Positions 28,206-35,988 are shown, counted from the first letter of the stretch. The stretch: DNA of 41,255 nt from Chitinophagaceae bacterium (GCA_030053935.1 JASGCU010000009.1:6294-47548), one strand, 5' to 3'. Notes: generated from the sequence alone by a model not told the origin. Made by a program: numbers and translations.

Positions 28206-28961
28206 TTATAAAATTGAGGTTCTACCGCCATCAATAGGTATATTAGTTCCTGTTACCCATCTACTTTTGTCTGAAAGTAAAAATAAAGTTAAATTAGCTA
28301 CATCTGATGGGATTCCGTACCCTAAAGGATATTTTTTCTTATCAATTTCAAGAGCCTCGTTAGTGATAGTGCTTTGTATTGATTCAGTTAACGGGGTTTC
28401 TACCTGTCCAGGACAAATTGTATTTACTCTTATTTTTAAATTAGATACTTCTGATGCAAGAACTTTAGCAAAAATATCTAATGAAGACTTAGTCGTTGAA
28501 TACATTAAATTTCCTTTCATTCCAAAACTTCCAGCAATAGAACTTATAAAAATAATTGAAGCTTGATTTTTTATTTTTTTTTCTTTCAGTAAAATAGAAA
28601 TAATATTTGCTATTGAATCATAATTCACTTTTCTTATCTTATCTTGAAGTTGCTGATTATAAAATTTTATCGGAAGCAGTTTTACAATACCCGCAGCATG
28701 AACAATACCATTTAAAGGTCTGTCTAATTCTTTATGTAATGATGGATATCCATCAATGTTTTCCAAATCAAAAAGTACTGATTTAAAATTATTTTTATTG
28801 ATGAGTGAGGATGATAATTCTTTTAGTTTTAGACTATCTCTACTTATTGCAATTATTGAACCGTTATAGTGATCTATATTTTTACATATTTCCAAACCAA
28901 TTCCAGAGGTAGCACCCGTTACTAAAATTGTTTTACCTGATAAATCTATAAAATTGTTCAT
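28206..28961 (-). CDS. Short-chain dehydrogenase, FabG-like
   Basis: 251-residue SDR. The cofactor motif GATSGIG is at 16-22, HAAG at 88-91, the catalytic N113, S140/S141, Y154 and K158 (YSTTK) are all present, and the C-terminal GTNIPIDGG is typical of classical FabG-like ketoreductases. It would reduce a beta-ketoacyl-ACP to the 3-hydroxyacyl form, or, less likely, oxidise a sugar. It overlaps the Rieske gene by four bases (ATGA) and precedes a KAS III gene by four bases, which places it in the acyl-building module. Substrate is inferred only from context. Confidence 0.85.
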   Translation of the reverse strand: MNNFIDLSGKTILVTGATSGIGLEICKNIDHYNGSIIAISRDSLKLKELSSSLINKNNFKSVLFDLENIDGYPSLHKELDRPLNGIVHAAGIVKLLPIKFYNQQLQDKIRKVNYDSIANIISILLKEKKIKNQASIIFISSIAGSFGMKGNLMYSTTKSSLDIFAKVLASEVSNLKIRVNTICPGQVETPLTESIQSTITNEALEIDKKKYPLGYGIPSDVANLTLFLLSDKSRWVTGTNIPIDGGRTSIL

Positions 28962-30043
28962 TTAATAAGATTTAAATAATGATTATGAAAATTTACAATT
29001 CTTTGTTCTTGGTTTCCAAGGATATATTTTTCTTTTACAAATTTCATGTTTTTTTGAATTTGTTCTAAAATTACTTTATCTTCTAATAGTATTGAATTTA
29101 TGGAAGTTCTTACCATCTCTAAAAAAGCATTATGAATTGAGATTTTTGGTTCGAAACCCTCTTGAAATTTTACATCGTAAAATCTCTTTCTTAAAATTGA
29201 TTTTTCTGATGAAATTGGTAAAATATTTCCAATATATATACTAGTACCCTCTGTAGATGAAATTAATAAATTTGGAAAAATGAAAAAGTGTTTAAAAGTA
29301 TCATGTTTGTACGTTCTTTTATCTAGGTACTGTAACATTTTGTTGGTTTGATAATCTTCGTTTTTGGGATAATCTGCTACTGAATGACCATTATAATATT
29401 CTTGATTCTTCTCAGGGACTCTACAAAACCCCATATTCATAAGCGTATTTTTGTGTATTGAAGGGCAATGATATGCTTCAATTACATTCTCAATAATTAT
29501 TTTCCAATTTATATTTTGTGAATCTTCTTCAAAATAATGTTTTGTTGTAATTGCATTACTTATTTCAATTAATTTATCATAAAATCCACCTAAATATTCT
29601 TTTATAATAGTTGGATTTTCTGATAGATTTACAAAATAAAATTTACCTACCTTTTCTAAATTGAGTCTTTTAACACATGCTTTTTTAAAACTTTCTTCTT
29701 CTGTGTTGAATAGTGGTATTAAGCTTCTTGTTATTGGCTTACCATCAATATCAAAAGACCAACTATGATATTCACAAACAAATGGTCTTTTACCTGATTT
29801 TTCTTTTTGAATCAAATTAAATCTATGAGGGCATATATTTTTAAATGCCCTAACATCGCCTTTAAAATTTTGTAAAACAATAGGGTAATTAAAAATATTT
29901 ACAGTAATAAATTTATTATTCTCATCTAATTCATCGTCCATTGCAGCAAAAAACCATTCTTTTGAAAAAATATTATTAAACTCAAGTTCTGCTAATTCTG
30001 GATTACAGTAATATTTTGAATAAATTAAATTTTTATTTGACAT
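28958..30043 (-). CDS. Rieske-type non-haem iron oxygenase, alpha subunit
   Basis: 361-residue oxygenase component. The Rieske [2Fe-2S] ligands are C71-P-H73 and C90-E-Y-H93. The mononuclear iron site is visible as E186-N, A190-Y-H192 and H197 (ENVIEAYHCPSIH), with the third carboxylate most likely D322 in LLEDKVILEQIQ. The family includes ring-hydroxylating dioxygenases, choline and carnitine monooxygenases and natural-product oxidases; all need an electron-donating reductase or ferredoxin, and none is encoded here. It is embedded between a KAS III gene (2 bases) and an SDR gene (4-base overlap), so oxidation of an ACP-bound acyl chain or of the sugar is plausible. That role is inference. 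Confidence 0.88.
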   Translation of the reverse strand: MSNKNLIYSKYYCNPELAELEFNNIFSKEWFFAAMDDELDENNKFITVNIFNYPIVLQNFKGDVRAFKNICPHRFNLIQKEKSGKRPFVCEYHSWSFDIDGKPITRSLIPLFNTEEESFKKACVKRLNLEKVGKFYFVNLSENPTIIKEYLGGFYDKLIEISNAITTKHYFEEDSQNINWKIIIENVIEAYHCPSIHKNTLMNMGFCRVPEKNQEYYNGHSVADYPKNEDYQTNKMLQYLDKRTYKHDTFKHFFIFPNLLISSTEGTSIYIGNILPISSEKSILRKRFYDVKFQEGFEPKISIHNAFLEMVRTSINSILLEDKVILEQIQKNMKFVKEKYILGNQEQRIVNFHNHYLNLIK

Positions 30044-30045
30044 AA

Positions 30046-31104
30046 TTATAAATAAGAAAAACTACAAATTATTTCATCTTTATTTTCATTTTTATAATGT
30101 AATGCACCCCAAGATAACCCCACTCCAAATCCACACATTACAAAATTATCTTTCATACTTTTATTATGATAATTATAACAGAATGTTAATGGAATGGATG
30201 CCCCATTGGTATTTCCAAAATCTTTTATAGAATAAATAAATTTTTCTGGATTTATTTTGAGTTTCTTTTTTATAGTTTCATTCATGAAAAAATTGGCTTG
30301 ATGGAGTATAAAAAAATCAACCTCATCAATAGTTAAATTTATTTTTTGTAATAATGTATTGATTGTTTCTGGAACAGTTTTAATGGCAAAATTAAAAATT
30401 TCAATACCATTTAAGGATAAATCTATTTTTTTTCTTTTATTGGTATTATTTGAACCATAATTTTCATAGGTTAAGCAATTTTCATCAAATAAATTTCTTG
30501 CTCCTCCATGACTAATTTTAATTGCATCTTCACCCTTACCATCTGACCCTGTTACAAAACTCATATTAGTATTTATTGCATCGTCATATTCTAATGCAGT
30601 AGCTGTTCCCGCATCTCCAAAGAGGGGATAAATACTTTTGTCATGAACGGATGTAAACTTGGTGATTGTATCACCAACTAGTAAAAGACCTTTTCTAAAA
30701 GCAATATTTTGTAAAAGACTAGATAATAAACTCATTCCGTAAATATATCCCGAACACCCTAAACTTATATCTAAACAAAAGCAATTCTTTGATAAACGTA
30801 ATTTTTCTTGTAAAATATTAGAAGTTGCAGGCAATATGTAATCTGGAGTCTGGGATACAAAAATTAAAACATCAATTTCATCTTTATTCCAATGTAATTT
30901 AGTTATTATATCACTTGCAGCCTTTAAACACAGATCAGATGCACAAATTGATGAATCTGCAATATGTCTTTGTACAATTCCTGTATTTTTAGTAAAATTA
31001 TCAGATTCATTAGGACTAAAAATATCAGAAATTTTTTCTGTTTTTTCTGGCACACACGTTGCTACTCCTTTAATAGTAATATTTTTGAATTGGTAAAAAC
31101 CCAT
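30046..31104 (-). CDS. Ketoacyl-ACP synthase III, FabH-like (second of two)
   Basis: 352-residue condensing enzyme of the KAS III family with the triad C117 (SLGCSGYIYG), H268 (ILHQAN) and N298 (DFGNTNGAS) intact. It is clearly related to the other KAS III in the cluster, sharing for example SQTPDYILPAT versus TQSPDYFLPTS, but is diverged over the whole length, so the two are old paralogues with separate roles rather than a fresh duplication. It lies 3 bases after the ACP gene and 2 bases before the Rieske gene. One enzyme may start and the other extend, or one may act as an acyl transferase; sequence does not decide. Confidence 0.87.
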   Translation of the reverse strand: MGFYQFKNITIKGVATCVPEKTEKISDIFSPNESDNFTKNTGIVQRHIADSSICASDLCLKAASDIITKLHWNKDEIDVLIFVSQTPDYILPATSNILQEKLRLSKNCFCLDISLGCSGYIYGMSLLSSLLQNIAFRKGLLLVGDTITKFTSVHDKSIYPLFGDAGTATALEYDDAINTNMSFVTGSDGKGEDAIKISHGGARNLFDENCLTYENYGSNNTNKRKKIDLSLNGIEIFNFAIKTVPETINTLLQKINLTIDEVDFFILHQANFFMNETIKKKLKINPEKFIYSIKDFGNTNGASIPLTFCYNYHNKSMKDNFVMCGFGVGLSWGALHYKNENKDEIICSFSYL

Positions 31105-31107
31105 CTC

Positions 31108-31338
31108 TTATTGTTTAGATTTTACTATATTATATAAATCTTCAACTGTATTTGATGAGCGAAAATCATCTCCGCTTACACTTATACTATACTCATCATC
31201 AATAAAAGCAATAATAATTAATGCCATCATAGAACTCCATTCATTTAAATCTTTATAAACAGTTTCATAATTTATTAATTCTGGTTCCGTTTCGTCAAAT
31301 TGAAATCTAAATTTTTTTAAAAAATTTTCTTTATCCAT
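31108..31338 (-). CDS. Acyl carrier protein, cluster-specific
   Basis: 76-residue acidic protein with the size and helical pattern of an acyl carrier protein. The motif LNEWSSMMAL aligns with the phosphopantetheine site; S36 is the predicted attachment residue, and the usual DSL triplet reads SSM here. Helix III region AFIDDEYSISVSGDDF and the TVEDLYNIV end are typical. It would carry the growing acyl chain for the neighbouring KAS III, SDR and GNAT enzymes. It overlaps the GNAT gene by 8 bases and lies 3 bases before a KAS III gene. It is not the housekeeping AcpP, whose DSLD motif is strongly conserved. Confidence 0.8.
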   Translation of the reverse strand: MDKENFLKKFRFQFDETEPELINYETVYKDLNEWSSMMALIIIAFIDDEYSISVSGDDFRSSNTVEDLYNIVKSKQ

Positions 31339-31855
31339 TTTGTAATATTTTTTTTATTTTATGTGTTTTTTTTTCATAATTATTAGGAAATAGTTCAAAG
31401 TATACTATTTCTTCAGTGCTTTTAGATTCATTTTTTACACAACCTTGAGAAATACTGGAAGATATTGCCTTTTTATTTGTTGCTTTTACATGCGAATAAA
31501 TACATTCTATTTTTAAATCATAAAATATATAATCGTTAAAACATATAACCATTTTAGCAACAATATCTGTGTTTTCAAATTCTGGACCTATTAAAAAAAT
31601 ACCTCCTTCACCACGGTTATTTTCTATATTTTTGAGATGAATGACACCAAGAGGTGCATCATTTTTAAACCCTATAAAATAAAAATTTTTAGTTTTATCT
31701 AAATTATTATACCAATTTAATTGCATATTTGATGTGATATAATCTTCATAAAGCATCTGACTTCTTACATAATCAGAATTTCTCCATTTTCTCATATCCT
31801 CAATATATTTTTCAGACAATCGTATTAATTTTATATTATACTTCTCAATAGTCAT
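31331..31855 (-). CDS. GNAT N-acyltransferase, PseH-like
   Basis: 174-residue GNAT-fold protein. The WRN motif at about residues 23-25 (MRKWRNSDYVR) and the following GVIHLKNI strand resemble PseH and other acyltransferases acting on nucleotide-linked 4-amino sugars. The acyl-donor loop (usually Q/RxxGxG/A) is degenerate: the region GPEFENTDIVAK replaces it. This could reflect acyl-ACP rather than acetyl-CoA as donor, which would fit the overlapping ACP gene (8 bases). It would N-acylate the amino sugar made by the aminotransferase at 25191-26315. Donor and acceptor are inferred. Confidence 0.7.
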   Translation of the reverse strand: MTIEKYNIKLIRLSEKYIEDMRKWRNSDYVRSQMLYEDYITSNMQLNWYNNLDKTKNFYFIGFKNDAPLGVIHLKNIENNRGEGGIFLIGPEFENTDIVAKMVICFNDYIFYDLKIECIYSHVKATNKKAISSSISQGCVKNESKSTEEIVYFELFPNNYEKKTHKIKKILQNG

Positions 31856-31863
31856 ATTTATAT

Positions 31864-32787
31864 TTAATTAAATTCTTCTTCAATAATAAAAGATGGTCTG
31901 TTTTTTATTTGCTCAAAAACTCGCCCCAAATATACTCCAACTATGCCAATAGCACAAATAATAATCCCCGAAAGAAAAAATAAAGATACTATCAAAGATG
32001 CGTAACCAGGAACAACTACTCCACCACTTATTGCTTGGGTTATATAATACCCTCCGATAATAAATGAGATGAGAGATATTATTACTCCTAACTTGACGAA
32101 TAATTTAAGTGGCTTGTTTGAATAAGCGATAATGGATGTAAATGCCAAATCTAATAACTTTGATAATGTATAGTTTGACTTTCCGCTATCTCGCTCTGCA
32201 TGTTCAATTTCTAAGGCATAACTATTAAAACCTACAAAATATACAAAAAGTGGAAATGACTTTATATAATCACCCATATTAACTACTTCTTTAATTACTT
32301 TTTTATGATAAATTCCAAAATTTGCAATTTCATGATTTACTTTAATATCCGATAAGTAATTAAAAAAAATAGAAAATAATCTTGAACCTAATTTTTTGAA
32401 GAAACTATCTTTTCTATTGACTCTTCTCGCTTGCACAATATCGTATCCTTCTGTTGCTTTGGCAAGTAATTTTTCTATTTCTTTTGGTTGGTCTTGCAAA
32501 TCACAATCCATTACTACAATCCATTCTGCATTTGTTTTAGTTAATCCTGCCATAATCGCAGGATGTTGTCCAAAATTTCTACTGAATCTATAAATTTTTA
32601 AAAATGAATATTTTTCTTTTAATTCTTTCATAACATGCCATGAGTTATCAGGACTTCTATCATCAACTAATACAATTTCAAAAGTTACATCCATTTTTTT
32701 CATAACTTTTTGTATTTCCAGAACAAGTTTTTCTAAAATTTTTTCTGCCCTATATACTGGACTAACAACGGAAATAAAAACACCCAT
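31864..32787 (-). CDS. GT2 polyprenyl-phosphate glycosyltransferase, GtrB/ArnC-like
   Basis: 307-residue family 2 glycosyltransferase. SVVSPVYRAEKI opens the GT-A fold, VLVDDRSPDNSW (about 40-51) binds the nucleotide, and VMDCDLQDQP (about 92-101) holds the DxD metal motif and the family's characteristic DLQDPP-like sequence. Two membrane spans at about 228-252 and 262-290 end the protein. This is the layout of GtrB, ArnC and dolichol-phosphate-mannose-type enzymes, which transfer a sugar from a nucleotide to undecaprenyl phosphate at the cytosolic face. It is the first gene of the nine-gene series and 9 bases upstream of the GNAT gene. Confidence 0.85.
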   Translation of the reverse strand: MGVFISVVSPVYRAEKILEKLVLEIQKVMKKMDVTFEIVLVDDRSPDNSWHVMKELKEKYSFLKIYRFSRNFGQHPAIMAGLTKTNAEWIVVMDCDLQDQPKEIEKLLAKATEGYDIVQARRVNRKDSFFKKLGSRLFSIFFNYLSDIKVNHEIANFGIYHKKVIKEVVNMGDYIKSFPLFVYFVGFNSYALEIEHAERDSGKSNYTLSKLLDLAFTSIIAYSNKPLKLFVKLGVIISLISFIIGGYYITQAISGGVVVPGYASLIVSLFFLSGIIICAIGIVGVYLGRVFEQIKNRPSFIIEEEFN

Positions 32788-33109
32788 ATTATACTTTTAA
32801 GTTACAATTGTTCCAAATCACAATAAATACTCATCCAATTAATGTTTATTATATTAAAAAAGATTTTAATATTTTTATTTTTTTTATTTTTATGAGGACG
32901 AAAAGTATTAAAATAGTTTCATTTTTTGTAACTATTTATCTAAATAATTAGAACAATTTTTTTCATAGGATATTAAATAGTTACTTCTCAAGAATAAAAA
33001 ATAAAAAAAAACATAGGCTAACAACCCAAAATGTGACACAATGGATAAACAAACCATACAAGGACGAAAATGTATCATCACACATAGAGAGCTACATCCT
33101 ATACATAAC
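32788..33109. other. Intergenic region upstream of the glycan operon
   Basis: 322 bases between the DUF2279 gene and the GT2 gene, both minus strand. The promoter of the nine-gene series should lie here. I see an inverted repeat AATAGTT/AACTATT (32912-32918 and 32930-32936) that is not followed by T residues, and no clear -33/-7 promoter. The segment 33000-33109 is less AT-rich than the rest but holds no convincing gene. Confidence 0.45.
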
Positions 33110-34024
33110 TCAATAATACAACCAATAGAACCTGAAATTCCCCAAAGAATTATACTCTAAGGTAGGGAAGGGAAGTTTTACAAAAACCATCACCTGAAAT
33201 AATTTTTTGAGAAAGCGGGAACGAGTGGGAATTTTTATCCAATTTATATCCAAAGAAAATAAGAATTGCCTATACCTTTGAAATTCAGGAAGTTTTTGCC
33301 CACCATATCTGGTATAATTTTCATACTCTCCAACCATTCCATTTGCACTATATCCTATTGCAAAGTTTATCCAAGCAGGTTTTATCTTTGGAGAAAAAAT
33401 ATTAAAAGGAGCAGAAATCCAATATGTTTGAGCATTATAGTCAAAAAAAAACTTCTGAAAAGAATTTTTACCCAAAGCCCCGTTTACCATATTGGCATAC
33501 TCCGATTCATAATAAGAAAGCTTGGGTATAATTTTTTGTTCTTGCCAAATATACTCTTGAAGTATAAAAAAAAGAGTCCCCGAACCATTTGCTATAATAT
33601 CTCCCCAAGAAAACCCTCCGAATTTTTTATACGCACCATCAAATATTTCCACGGGCAAGAGATATAAAAATCCTAATGGAGTCCCATATATCAGAGATTT
33701 TTTTCTGCTCACCCCTACACTTCTTAAACCTGCATATCCTATGTATCCTCCCAGGTAACCACCGAAGGCATGGGCAAATTTATCCATTTGCAAATAAGCA
33801 TTATTATCATTATAAAAATGAAAACCCGAAGTTAATTTTGTGTTTTTATACCAAATATACTCAACAGCAGCTAATTCCACCAAAAATACCCCCGATGCAG
33901 CAGATAGAAAAATTACCTTACCTTTTGTATTGTGTGTAGAATTACTCTGAACAGAATCTATTACCACTTCAGCCCTTCCACAAAAAGAAATGAGATAGAA
34001 AGAGAGAACGAATATCTTAACCAT
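33110..34024 (-). CDS. DUF2279-family envelope protein
   Basis: 304-residue protein with an N-terminal signal (about 1-18, VKIFVLSFYLISFCGRA). A cysteine at position 15 precedes GRAEV, but the surrounding sequence is a poor lipobox. The family motif YLQMDKFAHAFGGYLGGYI (about 78-96) with its Asp, Lys and His is clear, followed by a hydrophobic stretch (IYGTPLGFLYLLPVEIFDG) and by GGFSWGDIIANGSG (about 137-150), also conserved in DUF2279/YfiM-like proteins. The C-terminal third is rich in aromatic residues. The function of the family is unknown; an outer-envelope location is likely. It is transcribed in the same direction as the glycan block but separated from it by 322 bases. Confidence 0.75.
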   Translation of the reverse strand: MVKIFVLSFYLISFCGRAEVVIDSVQSNSTHNTKGKVIFLSAASGVFLVELAAVEYIWYKNTKLTSGFHFYNDNNAYLQMDKFAHAFGGYLGGYIGYAGLRSVGVSRKKSLIYGTPLGFLYLLPVEIFDGAYKKFGGFSWGDIIANGSGTLFFILQEYIWQEQKIIPKLSYYESEYANMVNGALGKNSFQKFFFDYNAQTYWISAPFNIFSPKIKPAWINFAIGYSANGMVGEYENYTRYGGQKLPEFQRYRQFLFSLDINWIKIPTRSRFLKKLFQVMVFVKLPFPTLEYNSLGNFRFYWLYY

Positions 34025-34375
34025 TGTAAAACGATATGATTATATAATGAAAAAAATAAATTGTATTTATCTTGTCTTGGACAGACCCCTGTAAAAATAA
34101 ATAAAATCTAACACCTATTATAAACAAGTAGTTTTTTTAGTATAAATTATATGGAAAATGGAAAGGAAAAAATGTTTATAAAAAATTATGCTTATAATTC
34201 AAGAGGGGTTTCTCCATATACACTTGGTGTTTGCTTAATTAAGAATATGTATATAGAATATATTTACAATATTTCCTAAATTTTGATAACTGCATAGAAA
34301 CATATTTTTTTCTCTGTATCTATGTGGGTAAATGTATATATAAAATAATAATAATTATAATGAACACTACACTGT
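34025..34375. other. Divergent promoter region with a possible 42-codon frame
   Basis: 351 bases between divergent genes (DUF2279 on minus, TIGR01777 on plus), so both promoters should lie here. A 42-codon plus-strand frame runs from ATG at 34151 to TAA at 34279 and has a rather protein-like middle (YNSRGVSPYTLGVCLIKN), but I recognise no family and no ribosome binding site. A small TGTC/GACA hairpin occurs near 34074-34085. Otherwise AT-rich without visible structure. Confidence 0.35.
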
Positions 34376-35314
34376 ATGGAACATACTACATCATCTAAAA
34401 ATATTTTAATAACGGGAGGGAGTGGTTTTATAGGAAGGCGCATTGCGGACTTATGCAGGGGTAATGGGCATGCTCTTTCTTTTCTAACTACAAATATTGA
34501 AAGAGAAACTACAGAACCTCTGTTTTATTGGAATGTAAAAGAAAATTATATAGATACCCATTCCACTGAAAATAAAGATATAGTGATTCATCTACCTGGT
34601 GCGGGAATTGCTGAAAGATATTGGACAGCGGATAGAAAAAAAGAAATATGGGAGAGCAGGGTTCTCACTACTCGAATGCTTTATGATACTCTCAAAAATC
34701 AAAAGTCACTACTTCCCGAGTGCTTGATAGCTGTTTCTGCTATTGGTTATTATGGTGCTAATACAGGAGATACTTGGCTTGAAGAGAATACAAAAAGTGG
34801 AGATGATTTTTTGGCAAAGGTGGTTTTTGAATGGGAAGCGGAGGTACAAAAAATATCTCTTTTGGGAATAAGAACGGTGATTTTACGTCTGGGAGTTGTG
34901 TTGGGCAAGGACGGCGGATTTCTCCAGAAAATGCTTTTTTTGCTACAGAAAGGTATGATTTCCGTTATAGGGAATGGAAATCAATATATAAGTTGGATTG
35001 ACAGAGAGGACTTGGTGCGGTTATTGTATCAAGCCAGTCAAGAAAAGAAATGGAATGGAATTTTTAATGCAGTTTCACCAAATCCTGTAAGTAATAAATA
35101 CTTCACCTACGCTCTTGCAAGGTGTTTTCACAAAAAAATATACTTGCCTGCTGTTCCTTCTTTTGTATTAAAACTTATTTATGGAGAGATGGCACAGATT
35201 ATTACGGGTGGAAATAGGGCTTCTTCTCAAAAAATAGAGAGTATGGGTTTCGTTTTTGATTGTAAAACAATAGAAGAATGCCTTTCTTTGCATTCAAGAA
35301 CTTTACAAAAATGA
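34376..35314 (+). CDS. TIGR01777-family epimerase-like SDR
   Basis: 312-residue extended short-chain dehydrogenase. The cofactor motif is ITGGSGFIGRRIA (about 12-24), VIHLPGAGIAERYW (about 62-75) is the diagnostic TIGR01777/YfcH segment, and SAIGYYG (about 122-128) holds the active-site Tyr region. GDDFLAKVVFEWEAE and RLGVVLGKDGGFL are further family signatures. Members are cytosolic, NAD(P)-binding proteins of unknown substrate, related to cell-division inhibitor SulA homologues by name only. It is a single gene followed by a terminator at 35394-35425. Confidence 0.85.
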   Translation: MEHTTSSKNILITGGSGFIGRRIADLCRGNGHALSFLTTNIERETTEPLFYWNVKENYIDTHSTENKDIVIHLPGAGIAERYWTADRKKEIWESRVLTTRMLYDTLKNQKSLLPECLIAVSAIGYYGANTGDTWLEENTKSGDDFLAKVVFEWEAEVQKISLLGIRTVILRLGVVLGKDGGFLQKMLFLLQKGMISVIGNGNQYISWIDREDLVRLLYQASQEKKWNGIFNAVSPNPVSNKYFTYALARCFHKKIYLPAVPSFVLKLIYGEMAQIITGGNRASSQKIESMGFVFDCKTIEECLSLHSRTLQK

Positions 35315-35393
35315 ACCTGATTGAAAAAGTCACTTTTGTGGCACTTGTAGTGCGACCTATTGAGTAATTGCTCATTATCAATACTATTACACG

Positions 35394-35425
35394 AAAAAAG
35401 GTAAGGATTTTTCCCTGCCTTTTTT
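35394..35425. terminator. Bidirectional intrinsic terminator
   Basis: AAAAAAGG (35394-35401) and CCTTTTTT (35418-35425) form an 8-bp stem with an inner GGA/TCC pairing, and the T/A tracts serve both strands. It lies between the convergent TIGR01777 gene and the decayed Rpn-family gene. Two smaller hairpins precede it on plus: GCACT/AGTGC (35341-35353) and TGAG/CTCA (35361-35374). Confidence 0.65.
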
Positions 35426-35439
35426 ACAAACGTTCTATT

Positions 35440-35988
35440 TCATTTAATAAAATATAACCATTTATCCAAACGGATTGTAAGTTCTGCTTCTGTCTTTTTG
35501 AAATTGAGTACTTCCAAGTATATGAAAGTAAGCTTCTCATAAAAAGCATTACCATGTTGGTTTTTTAATTGAATAGTATGCATTACTTCGTTTTTTTCTG
35601 ATTCTATTTTGTAATCGTTAAAAGTAAAGTCCAAGATACCTATACAGTATACCGCTTTGAATTGAAAATCCCATTCTCCTTTTTCTGCTTGCTCTCTTAT
35701 GGGAAAAATAATAAATAGTTCTTTCTTTGAAATAATCTTTCTTTGCTTTTGTATTTCTACAATAAATTTCTCGCTCTTCTCATTTTCGCAGTAAATATCG
35801 TAAATTGCTTTTCTGTCAACAAATCCCTGCCCAAGATGTTCATTATTCTTGAAAGTCAAATTAACTATTGTGTCTTTTTTGGGCAATAAAGTATTCAAAA
35901 AGCCCATTAACATTGGTTTATTTGCTTATTCACCAAATATTTTTTTAAACCCGAAGTCCGTAAAAAGATCTACATATTTCGCTTTTAT
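35440..35988 (-). pseudogene. Decayed Rpn/PDDEXK_2-family transposase-like nuclease
   Basis: The open frame 35440-35913 encodes the middle of an Rpn/PDDEXK_2 (PD-(D/E)XK family transposase) protein: NEHLGQG, DRKAIYDIYCENE with the nuclease Asp, FIVEIQKQRK with the ExQ motif, FPIREQAEKGEWDF and KLTFIYLEV. Upstream in the same frame, after a TAA at 35926-35928, the reading continues as VDLFTDFGFKKIFGE, the family's N-terminus. So the gene has a nonsense mutation (most simply GAA to TAA), and its expected start codon reads ATA at 35986-35988. It stops after DKWLYFIK, about half the family's usual length, so the C-terminal part is also lost. Re-initiation at the ATG at 35911-35913 could still make a fragment, but the gene is most likely dead. 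Confidence 0.85.

Noticed and set aside
33041-33160. 39-codon plus-strand frame starting MDKQTIQGRK
   Set aside because: It overlaps the end of the DUF2279 gene in antisense, has no ribosome binding site and no recognisable family.
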